9,661 bases of DNA from positions 1 through 9,661 of the forward strand of contig CAKRVB010000053.1 of assembly GCA_934408725.1 (NCBI GenBank), written 5' to 3'. Origin of the DNA: an uncultured Marvinbryantia sp. GTDB lineage: Bacteria > Bacillota > Clostridia > Lachnospirales > Lachnospiraceae. Of this stretch, positions 1 through 6,042 are shown one piece after another. How positions within the stretch are numbered: the first letter of the stretch is position 1; every line of letters begins with the position of its first letter. The notes under the pieces were generated by a model. The model was not told the origin of the DNA and made no database searches. It saw only the letters and a program-made list of their open reading frames with translations. Made by a program: the position numbers and the translations under genes.

Positions 1-83
1 GCCGGATAACCTTCCCCATCACATTTTTTCTTAAACACCATTGCCCCGAAATGGGAAAAAAATGTGGCTATATAGTTACCCAT
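1..83 (-). CDS. DUF3343 family putative selenium/sulfur carrier, N-terminal fragment (runs off the left edge)
   Basis: Seen: on the minus strand an ATG at 83-81 opens a frame without stops to the window edge, giving 27 residues that begin MGNYIATFFSHFGA and then a basic stretch (FKKKCDGEGYP). An opening with YIATF.SHFGA followed by a basic helix is what I recall for DUF3343, small proteins of about 80-90 residues with a later conserved cysteine motif; that part lies outside the window. The start overlaps the tusA stop by one base (TAATG), so translation is probably coupled. Known: DUF3343 genes occur beside yedE, tusA/yedF and selenium-use genes and are proposed to carry selenium or sulfur. 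Inferred: third gene of a yedE-tusA-DUF3343 operon. It is too short here to exclude another small family. Confidence 0.72.
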   Translation of the reverse strand, partial: MGNYIATFFSHFGAMVFKKKCDGEGYP

Positions 84-289
84 TATTTCTCCAGAGTGAG
101 GATGAAATCTTCGCCGTCCTCTTTCACAGATACCTGATATCCCTGATGCAGGGCAAAACGGGAAACATTCTCCCTGGCAGTTACGTTATCTACCATTACG
201 GTATAAGCTTTCTCGCCTGATGCCAGCGCATTCTTGGTACGGATCACCGGTTCCGGACAGGAAAGTCCTCTTGCATCGATTGTTTTCAT
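83..289 (-). CDS. TusA-family (SirA-like) sulfur/selenium carrier protein, single domain
   Basis: Seen: a 68-residue protein with the TusA hallmark LSCPEP at residues 9-14; Cys11 is the expected persulfide/perselenide-carrying cysteine and the CPxP motif is intact. The length matches a lone TusA domain (about 70-80 residues). Selenium-cluster YedF proteins usually add a DsrE-like C-terminal domain, for a total near 200 residues; it is absent here. The ATG at 289 follows an AAAGGAG ribosome binding site. It sits 21 nt after the yedE stop and overlaps the next gene by one base, so the three are almost certainly co-transcribed. Inferred role: accept a selenium or sulfur atom from the YedE importer or a cysteine desulfurase and pass it on inside the cytoplasm. 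Selenium rather than sulfur is inferred from context only. Confidence 0.9.
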   Translation of the reverse strand: MKTIDARGLSCPEPVIRTKNALASGEKAYTVMVDNVTARENVSRFALHQGYQVSVKEDGEDFILTLEK

Positions 290-310
290 AGAGTTAAATC
301 TCCTTTCTCT

Positions 311-1390
311 TTACGCTTCGCTCTTCCTCATAGAATTCACAGTTGCAATCACAATCAGCACTACAAATCCAATGATTACTGCAATTTTTCCATTTGCAGT
401 AGGGCCCTCACCTGAGGAAGCAAGTCCGAAATTGTGTGCCACAGCCGCACCTGCCATCAGACCAAATACGGTAATTGCGGAATCGGTATTTCCTTCACCT
501 GCCAGTACAAGCTGACGAAGAGGACAGCCCCCAAGAAGAACGCAGCCAAATCCGGCAAGCGCCATTCCAAGTGCATTCCAGAGACCGTCTGTGTGTGCAA
601 TCGGCTGACCTGCAAATCCAGGGTTGAAATATCCAAGAATCATATTTCCAATAAGTGCACTTACCAGGATTGCAATAAATCCAAGAAGCAGCTTCCACTC
701 TCCAAAAAGAACTACATCACGAATTCCGCCAACCATGCAAAGGCGGGTTCTCTGTGCCAGTGCCCCTACCAGAAGTCCTGCGATCAGGGAGATAGCGATT
801 GCAGCATGTTTTGCACCAGGGCCACCATCCGCTTCTGTGAAGTGGATAAATGCAGGTGCAACGATAAGAAGCACAAGGATTCCGATTTCCACTATCGGGA
901 AAATGCCGCCCTCGACTGGCTGCATTTTGTAAGAACGTTTCAGAGTGTATCCTTTTTTCAGGAAAAATACACCTGCAAGAATTCCTGCAATAAATCCAAT
1001 CAGACCAAAGATGGCGTTGAAATCACCGCCTGCCAGACGAAGAATCATACGGAACGGGCAGCCAAGGAACATCAGGCAGCCGATCATAACGAACATCCCG
1101 ATCACGAAACGACTAACAGGTGCGGAGCCGCCTCTTGGCTTGAATTCCTTAGTTGCAAGTGCCAGAATGCAGGAGCCAAGTACCAGACCTACGATTTCCG
1201 GACGGATATACTGTACCGCTGCTGCGCTGTGAAATCCCAGTGCACCAGTAGTGTCACGCAGGAAACAGGCGATGCAAAATCCCATGTTTGCAGGATTTCC
1301 GAAGTATACCAGTGCTACTGCAATGATTCCGATGATGATGCCTGCCCCAATGATTACAGGCGTTTCTTTCTTTGACAATGTTTCTTTCAT
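311..1390 (-). CDS. yedE: YedE-family putative selenium transporter (YeeE/YedE, Sulf_transp fold)
   Basis: Seen: 359 residues, strongly hydrophobic, with many membrane segments arranged as two related halves. Conserved cysteine motifs of the family are present: GFCIACFLRD (C39, C42), GCLMFLGCPFR (C105, C111), RTRLCMVGG (C218) and FGCVLLGGCPLR (C283, C289). In the YeeE family such membrane cysteines relay thiosulfate-type substrates; in selenium-cluster YedE they are thought to handle a selenium compound. I chose ATG 1390 because an AAGGAGG site lies 7 nt upstream; an in-frame TTG at 1417 would place that site inside the coding region. The product is an inner-membrane importer, first gene of the yedE-tusA-DUF3343 operon and divergent from the cysteine desulfurase. 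The family call is firm; the exact substrate is inference. Confidence 0.93.
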   Translation of the reverse strand: MKETLSKKETPVIIGAGIIIGIIAVALVYFGNPANMGFCIACFLRDTTGALGFHSAAAVQYIRPEIVGLVLGSCILALATKEFKPRGGSAPVSRFVIGMFVMIGCLMFLGCPFRMILRLAGGDFNAIFGLIGFIAGILAGVFFLKKGYTLKRSYKMQPVEGGIFPIVEIGILVLLIVAPAFIHFTEADGGPGAKHAAIAISLIAGLLVGALAQRTRLCMVGGIRDVVLFGEWKLLLGFIAILVSALIGNMILGYFNPGFAGQPIAHTDGLWNALGMALAGFGCVLLGGCPLRQLVLAGEGNTDSAITVFGLMAGAAVAHNFGLASSGEGPTANGKIAVIIGFVVLIVIATVNSMRKSEA

Positions 1391-1550
1391 ACTCTTTCCT
1401 CCTTCAGTAACTGTCAAATCTTTTTATATCTTAACATTTTTTGTCAGAAAACTCTAATTGATTATCCGGGACTATTTTCTGGATTTATAGATATTTTCTA
1501 TAGATTGTGGTATGATTTTCATATTACGAAACCTAAGAAAGGATCTGACT
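1391..1550. promoter_or_regulatory. Divergent promoter region between yedE and the cysteine desulfurase gene
   Basis: On the plus strand an extended -10 box (TG, one base, then TATGAT, 1508-1516) stands 34 nt before the desulfurase ATG and would not need a good -35. Just upstream, TATAGAT occurs twice in the same orientation (1486-1492 and 1499-1505, 13 bp apart), a possible activator or repressor site. For yedE, a TATAAA on the minus strand near 1423-1428 is the best -10 seen, with only a weak -35. No riboswitch-like structure was recognised. These assignments were made by eye. Confidence 0.45.
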
Positions 1551-2732
1551 ATGAATCGAATTTACCTCGACCAGGCCAGCACCTCTTTTCCAAAAGCTCC
1601 AGGTGTGGCACAGGCTATGATGGATTATCTGACTATGAATGGAGTGAATGTGAACCGCGGTGTCTATTCCAGTGCTTACTCTGCTGAGGAAGTAATCTAT
1701 GAGACACGACAGCTCCTGGCAGAGCTTTTCCACTTTTCCAAGTGCAAAAATGTGATTTTTACACCGAATGTCACCACCAGTCTTAATTTCATTTTGAAGG
1801 GATTTCTGAGACCAGGAGATCACATCCTGGTGTCGGCTATGGAGCATAATGCCGTTATGCGGCCAGTGGTGCAGCTGGCTTCTAAGGGGATTTTATTTGA
1901 CCGGATTCCCTGCCGTGAGGATGGCTCTATGATTCTGGAGGAAGTCGAAGGCATGATCCGGCCACAGACCAGGGCTATTGTTACTTTGCATGCTTCTAAT
2001 GTCTGCGGAACCAGAATGCCCCTTGACGCACTCGGTGAAATCTGCCAGCGGCATCATCTTTCTTTTATTGTGGATTCCGCACAGACGGCTGGAATTGTAC
2101 CTGTTGATATGGAAAGAATGCATATTGATGCACTGGCTTTTACCGGTCATAAAGGGCTTCGCGGGCCACAGGGGACGGGTGGTTTTCTGGTGTCCCAGGA
2201 GCTGGCAGAGCAGATGGAGCCGTTGATTTCGGGCGGCACTGGAAGTGTGTCCCATACAGAGGAGATTCCGGATTTTCTGCCGGATCGGTTTGAATCTGGA
2301 ACACCCAATCTTCCGGGAATTTACGGACTGCATGAGGCGCTGCTATTTCTGAATGCACAGCCACAGATAGCTGAATCACCAATGCAGTCCCTCTATGAAA
2401 AAGAACTGTCCCTTACCGGTTATTTTCTTGAGCAGCTGCTGGCATTGGATGATACCGGCAGACACATCCGTATCATTGGGAAAAAAGATCTCACTGACCG
2501 GAATGCCGTAGTTTCCATCCAGACACCGGAGATCGACATGTCCCAGGTGGCATGGCAGCTGGATAGTGAATACGGGGTCATGACCAGGGTGGGACTGCAC
2601 TGCGCACCGAATGCGCATAAGACACTTGGTACTTATCCTGCCGGAACAATCCGCTTCTCCTTTGGGCCTGAAAATACGGAGGATGAATTAGATTGCGCAA
2701 TCCAGGGTCTGAAAGAAATTCTTAGTTTATAA
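1551..2732 (+). CDS. Cysteine desulfurase family protein (class V aminotransferase, EF2568-like)
   Basis: Seen: 393 residues, fold type I PLP enzyme. The N-terminal IYLDQASTSFPK is typical of this group. PLP-contact residues VDSAQTAG (D175, Q178) are followed by FTGHKGLRGPQG with the Schiff-base lysine K201. The C-terminal part has TRVGLHCAP with the catalytic-loop cysteine C351. Start: ATG 1551 has an AAGAAAGGA site 7-10 nt upstream; a frame extension to 1512 lacks one. Known: NifS/CsdB-like enzymes remove sulfur or selenium from cysteine or selenocysteine, and this subgroup recurs with yedE, tusA/yedF, DUF3343 and selenium-dependent molybdenum hydroxylase genes. Here it is divergent from yedE. 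Inferred: it loads a chalcogen onto the TusA or DUF3343 protein in the cytoplasm. Whether selenium or sulfur is preferred cannot be read from the sequence. Confidence 0.9.
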   Translation: MNRIYLDQASTSFPKAPGVAQAMMDYLTMNGVNVNRGVYSSAYSAEEVIYETRQLLAELFHFSKCKNVIFTPNVTTSLNFILKGFLRPGDHILVSAMEHNAVMRPVVQLASKGILFDRIPCREDGSMILEEVEGMIRPQTRAIVTLHASNVCGTRMPLDALGEICQRHHLSFIVDSAQTAGIVPVDMERMHIDALAFTGHKGLRGPQGTGGFLVSQELAEQMEPLISGGTGSVSHTEEIPDFLPDRFESGTPNLPGIYGLHEALLFLNAQPQIAESPMQSLYEKELSLTGYFLEQLLALDDTGRHIRIIGKKDLTDRNAVVSIQTPEIDMSQVAWQLDSEYGVMTRVGLHCAPNAHKTLGTYPAGTIRFSFGPENTEDELDCAIQGLKEILSL

Positions 2733-3237
2733 ATAAGTTCCTCATATCCGCATGTTCCAGTTCAAGCAGTGAAATTTTTTTATCAATTCCTCCTGCATAT
2801 CCTGTCAGATTTCCATTTGCGCCTACTACGCGATGACAGGGAATAATAATGGATATTTTATTATGTCCAACTGCACCGCCAACGGCCTGTGCAGACATAT
2901 GGCTGATTTTTTTCATCTCAGCCATTTTTCGGGCAATTTCTCCGTAGGAAATCGTCTGACCGTAGGGTATCTGTAATAAGATTTTCCACACCGCCTGTCT
3001 GAATTCTGATCCGGCAGGATGAAGATGCGGAGTAAATTTCGGTTCTTCCCCGGCGAAATACATATCCAGCCATTTTTTTGTCTCTGTGAGGATCTCTGTC
3101 TCCTGTTGGATATGCTCATCCGGAAGTGTGTCTGCGAAATAGTTCTGTCCTTCAAACCACAAACCGGTAAGCCCAATTTCATCCGCAGCCAATAGAATAT
3201 CCCCTAATGGTGACTTATATTTGCATATATATACCAT
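2722..3237 (-). CDS. ogt: Methylated-DNA-protein-cysteine S-methyltransferase (O6-alkylguanine repair)
   Basis: Seen: 171 residues, the usual length for single-domain Ogt/MGMT. The active-site motif IIPCHRVVG is intact with acceptor cysteine C134, preceded by the recognition-helix region (SYGEIARKM, then AVGGAVGHNKISI). An N-terminal beta domain (residues 1 to about 75) precedes it. ATG 3237 has an AAAGGAG site 4-5 nt away; the frame stays open upstream to 3294 but without a comparable signal. Role: single-turnover transfer of methyl groups from O6-methylguanine in DNA to its own cysteine. The residue before KISI is H-N instead of the more common N-G-R-N-P type of loop, a mild divergence. The gene overlaps the convergent desulfurase gene by 11 bp and shows no functional link with it. 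Confidence 0.95.
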   Translation of the reverse strand: MVYICKYKSPLGDILLAADEIGLTGLWFEGQNYFADTLPDEHIQQETEILTETKKWLDMYFAGEEPKFTPHLHPAGSEFRQAVWKILLQIPYGQTISYGEIARKMAEMKKISHMSAQAVGGAVGHNKISIIIPCHRVVGANGNLTGYAGGIDKKISLLELEHADMRNLFIN

Positions 3238-3259
3238 AGTTCTCCTTTCCACTTTATTG

Positions 3260-3327
3260 AATACCAGGCGTTTGCAAAACACCAAAAAAAGCATACATTC
3301 GGAATCATTACAAATGGACCTGGTATT
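3260..3327. repeat. Nested inverted repeats between the pucR-like stop and the ogt start
   Basis: AATACCAGG (3260-3268) and CCTGGTATT (3319-3327) are perfect 9-bp inverted repeats 50 bp apart; the right arm lies within the last codons of the regulator gene. Inside, 3267-3283 is a near-perfect palindrome: GG, one base, GTTT, three bases, AAAC, one base, CC. The inner palindrome lies about 30 bp before the ogt start and may be an operator. Neither is followed by a T-run in a useful direction, so I do not call a terminator. Confidence 0.35.
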
Positions 3328-4858
3328 GTTTTCCTTTTAAATGCTTTCCATATTTCAGCGCATACAACGATAGCAGAATATAATGCAGTTCCTCTGGTTT
3401 TAATTCTGGAATATTTATATACGAAAAAATATGCTGTAACCTGTAATTGAGTGTATTACGATGAATATACAGTGCCTTTGCGGTTCGTAAAATGTTCCTG
3501 TCATTAGACAAATATGCATATAATGTTTCCACATATTCCGTATGTTTTTCCCTGTCGATGGTATACAGCTGCATCACACCTTCATGACATACTTCTGTAA
3601 TGGCATGCTTTTTTAACAATTCATCCATGATCATGTATAATCCATAGTCTGCATTGCAATAAAAATACGTTTGGGGTGAAAAAGAAACTCCCATGTTTAA
3701 AAGCTGTTCTGTATTCTCATATTGAGACGGTAATTTTGTCAACGGTGAAAAGCTTCGGCTAAGTGAAACATATAGCTGTTTTTCTTTTGCAAATGCCTCC
3801 AGCAATTTTCGCAATTTTTCTATATCTGGTTCCCGTACCAGTGCCAGCGCATAATTTTGCTTTGTGAAAATCTGACAGTCACCAATCTGCTTTTTGCTCA
3901 AACAGGATGCAAGCAGACTTGAGATCACATCCGGTGTACTCTTCTCCTCTTCTGCCTTTAGCAGCACCAGGGCAAATATATCATTCATATCCCAGGAAAA
4001 ATAAGAAAGCTGCTGTTTAATTAAAGTCACATCCTTTAGTTTTCCTTCCAGAATGTCCCTGAAATATCCTCCATGAAAAGACCTGGAACCGGCTGACAAC
4101 TCTGGATGATTGCGTATATAAGGCAATAACAGCTCCCCCAGATGATCCGCTACTTCCCAGTTTGTCCGGTTTGGCTGAGAATAAATGCTGACAATAAAAA
4201 TATGTGCTTTCAACTCGCCATCTGAAAATATATTTCTGCAGGTATAGGGCAGATTAAAACTTTCTCTTGGATTGGTAAATACTCTATGTCGCTCTGATAA
4301 CATCTGCAGTTCCCCGCTTTCGATCAGTTTCTGAACCACATTCATCGGTACATAGTGATATTTCACCTGATATCGCCAGATTGCACTGACTGCATCCATC
4401 AAGGTAGGGGATGTATGTCCCAGCATTTTCAGATTAGGATCACTGACCCAGATGGTATCCGGTGTAACCTGTGTACTCAGATTCAATATTTCTGAAAGAC
4501 TCCTGTTTTCTCTGACCGCCAGCATGACATCCTTTTCCCACTGCTGAAATTTCTCGAACCAGAAATAGAGGTGATTGATCATCTGATACAGTTCCTGATC
4601 CGTCGGATATGCAATTCCATGCAACCATTCCATTCCCTGGGGATAAAAAAACAAATACTCCTGAGATATCTTTTCCGTATCATATTGCTGCAACTGATTT
4701 TTGTCTGCAATGATATATAACGTTGTTTTTTCCATGCAATGTTTTTCCGATGAAAAAAAGGCTATATGACTGATCTTGCGATACTTCGTATCTGTCAGCT
4801 GCAGGGACGGGTACTCCTGAGACATTTTTTCAGTCAAAAGTGCCAGTGTCAATTTCAT
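3308..4858 (-). CDS. PucR-family transcriptional regulator (PucR C-terminal helix-turn-helix)
   Basis: Seen: 516 residues, soluble. The C-terminal segment from about residue 442 reads as the PucR HTH domain: LYAYLSNDRNILRTAKALYIHRNTLNYRL, followed by a leucine-rich helix (ELHYILLSLYAL). The middle (roughly 270-400) resembles the GGDEF-like module common in CdaR/PucR proteins, without a GGDEF motif. The N-terminal half is a divergent sensor region I cannot name. ATG 4858 is preceded by AGAGGAGAAGG. Known: PucR-type proteins usually activate nearby catabolic or transport genes in response to a metabolite. Context: divergent from the URO-D-like/DASS unit, with repeated GTTGTCT sites between them, so that unit is the likely target. 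Confidence in the family is good; effector and target are inferred. (Motif shown exceeds no functional claim beyond HTH assignment.). Confidence 0.85.
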   Translation of the reverse strand: MKLTLALLTEKMSQEYPSLQLTDTKYRKISHIAFFSSEKHCMEKTTLYIIADKNQLQQYDTEKISQEYLFFYPQGMEWLHGIAYPTDQELYQMINHLYFWFEKFQQWEKDVMLAVRENRSLSEILNLSTQVTPDTIWVSDPNLKMLGHTSPTLMDAVSAIWRYQVKYHYVPMNVVQKLIESGELQMLSERHRVFTNPRESFNLPYTCRNIFSDGELKAHIFIVSIYSQPNRTNWEVADHLGELLLPYIRNHPELSAGSRSFHGGYFRDILEGKLKDVTLIKQQLSYFSWDMNDIFALVLLKAEEEKSTPDVISSLLASCLSKKQIGDCQIFTKQNYALALVREPDIEKLRKLLEAFAKEKQLYVSLSRSFSPLTKLPSQYENTEQLLNMGVSFSPQTYFYCNADYGLYMIMDELLKKHAITEVCHEGVMQLYTIDREKHTEYVETLYAYLSNDRNILRTAKALYIHRNTLNYRLQHIFSYINIPELKPEELHYILLSLYALKYGKHLKGKQYQVHL

Positions 4859-4890
4859 GTACCTTCTCCTCTCCGTTTCTTTCTGCTCCT

Positions 4891-4920
4891 ATTATAGCTG
4901 TTTTTTATTTTAAAATCCAG
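4891..4920 (-). promoter_or_regulatory. Probable promoter of the PucR-family gene
   Basis: On the minus strand a perfect TATAAT (4896-4891) stands 32 nt before the regulator ATG. The hexamer 17 bp upstream (TGGATT, 4919-4914) is a poor -35 match, so the call rests on the -10 box and its position. Confidence 0.5.
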
Positions 4921-4984
4921 CCATTGCTTCTGTGCTGTACAAAATTGCACAATTCTTTTTCTTTCTTTTGTATTTACCGGCCAT

Positions 4985-5036
4985 AACAGAAAAAACTGTT
5001 GTCTGCTATTCTATAGACAACAAAAACAGTTGTCTG
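4985..5036. promoter_or_regulatory. Operator-like repeat array upstream of the URO-D-like gene
   Basis: GTTGTCT occurs at 4998-5004 and 5029-5035, with its inverse AGACAAC at 5015-5021. The first and last copies lie in the same orientation 31 bp apart (about three helix turns) within a wider AC(T/A)GTTGTCTG repeat. The first two copies form TGTTGTCT, 10 bp, AGACAACA. A further AACAG, six A, CTGTT palindrome covers 4985-5000. The array ends about 16 bp before the start codon, over the region where the promoter must lie; I see no good -35 there. It is most likely the binding region of the divergent PucR-family protein, which is inference. Confidence 0.6.
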
Positions 5037-5051
5037 AAGGAGGGTTTTATT

Positions 5052-6023
5052 ATGATAAGTGCAAAAGAAAATGTGAGTCGCCTGTACCAGCATAAGATGC
5101 CGGAATATCAGCCATTTATGGGACAGGGCATCATCAACAATGTACCTGTAACCGGTTATCAGGAACGAGGCGGTGGTCGTGGCAGCCGTGGTCGTGACTG
5201 GTTTGGTGTAGAATGGATCTGGCCAGAAGAGGAACCAGCTTCTTTTCCATCCAATGAAATTCTATTAGAAGATATCTGCGACTGGAAGGATGTCCTTCAT
5301 TTTCCGGATCTTGACAACTTCGACTGGGAAGAAGCTGCCCGTAAAGACCGCATTCCTGCCTTTGATCGTAAACACAATCTGCTTTACCAGATGATCCATA
5401 ATGGTTTGTTCGAACGTCTGCACACCTTAATGGGATTTGAAGATGCCCTTTGTGCATTACTGACAGATCCAGATGAAATTGCAGAATTTTTCGATGCTTT
5501 GGCAGACTATAAATGCAAGCTAATCGACTATATTGCAAAATATTATCAACCAGATATCATCTGCTATCACGATGACTGGGGAACCGAGCGTGGACTGTTC
5601 TTCTCCCCGGAGACATGGCGCGACCTGATCAAAGAGCCAACCAAACGAATTATTGACCATGTACACAGCAAGGGAATTCTGTTCGAACTTCACAGTGACG
5701 GTGATATTCATGATCTGATTCCGGAAATCGTAGAAGATCTGAAGCCAGATGCTCTGAACATCATGGAAATCAATAATATTCCGGAAATGAAAAAACTGAC
5801 TGGTGACAAAGTCGTATATAACGTATTTATGAATACCCGTGCCCTGGATGTGATGGATGCTGCACAGCCTGTCACCGAAGAACAGGTTCGCACTTTCACC
5901 AGGGATACCCTTCACCGAAATGGAAAAGGTGGATTTTACATTCCATGCCTGATTCTGTGTCGTCCTGAATGGCAGGCTATTATTATGGATGAATATGAAA
6001 AGATCAAATTTGATATTCTGTAA
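5052..6023 (+). CDS. URO-D-fold protein, methyltransferase-like (uroporphyrinogen decarboxylase family)
   Basis: Seen: 323 residues. Family landmarks are DDWGTERGLFFSPETWRDLIKEP (about residues 174-196, with YHDD just before) and then KGILFELHSDGDIHDLIPEIV (about 208-226). The Arg-rich N-terminal motif of true heme-pathway HemE is absent, so it is not a real uroporphyrinogen decarboxylase. Corrinoid-type methyltransferases of this fold (MtaA, MtbA) use a zinc site with an H-x-C motif; here it is H214-S-D216, with Asp at the Cys position, and Cys299/Cys303 near the C terminus could contribute. ATG 5052 has a GAAGGAGGG site; the frame extends to 4932 but through the operator region. It is followed 19 nt later by the DASS permease and faces the PucR regulator. 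Inferred: methyl transfer or a related reaction on an imported compound. No corrinoid protein is in the window. Confidence 0.8.
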   Translation: MISAKENVSRLYQHKMPEYQPFMGQGIINNVPVTGYQERGGGRGSRGRDWFGVEWIWPEEEPASFPSNEILLEDICDWKDVLHFPDLDNFDWEEAARKDRIPAFDRKHNLLYQMIHNGLFERLHTLMGFEDALCALLTDPDEIAEFFDALADYKCKLIDYIAKYYQPDIICYHDDWGTERGLFFSPETWRDLIKEPTKRIIDHVHSKGILFELHSDGDIHDLIPEIVEDLKPDALNIMEINNIPEMKKLTGDKVVYNVFMNTRALDVMDAAQPVTEEQVRTFTRDTLHRNGKGGFYIPCLILCRPEWQAIIMDEYEKIKFDIL

Positions 6024-6042
6024 ACAAAAAGGGAGAGAGAAA

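Noticed and set aside
434..1375. A 313-residue plus-strand frame antisense to yedE
   Set aside because: It is a shadow: its composition is unnaturally rich in Cys, Lys, His and Gln, it has no domain motif, and the minus strand encodes a clear YedE with all family cysteines.
1391..1417. Longer yedE start (TTG at 1417)
   Set aside because: The nine extra residues are read from the AAGGAGG ribosome binding site itself; ATG 1390 is correctly spaced behind it.
1512..1550. Longer desulfurase start at 1512
   Set aside because: It would begin in the -10 region, lacks a ribosome binding site, and the conserved IYLDQA opening follows directly after ATG 1551.
3267..3283. Palindrome as a terminator for the PucR-family gene
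   Set aside because: On the minus strand the T-run lies before the hairpin, not after it, and the stem contains only weak pairs and a mismatch.
4996..5036. CRISPR-like repeat from the GTTGTCT copies
   Set aside because: Units are 7-11 bp, in mixed orientation and only three; this fits an operator, not a CRISPR array.
4932..5051. N-terminal hydrophobic extension (signal-peptide-like) of the URO-D-like protein
   Set aside because: The 40 extra residues come from T-rich intergenic DNA and the operator repeats; ATG 5052 has a strong GAAGGAGGG site and a cytoplasmic fold follows.
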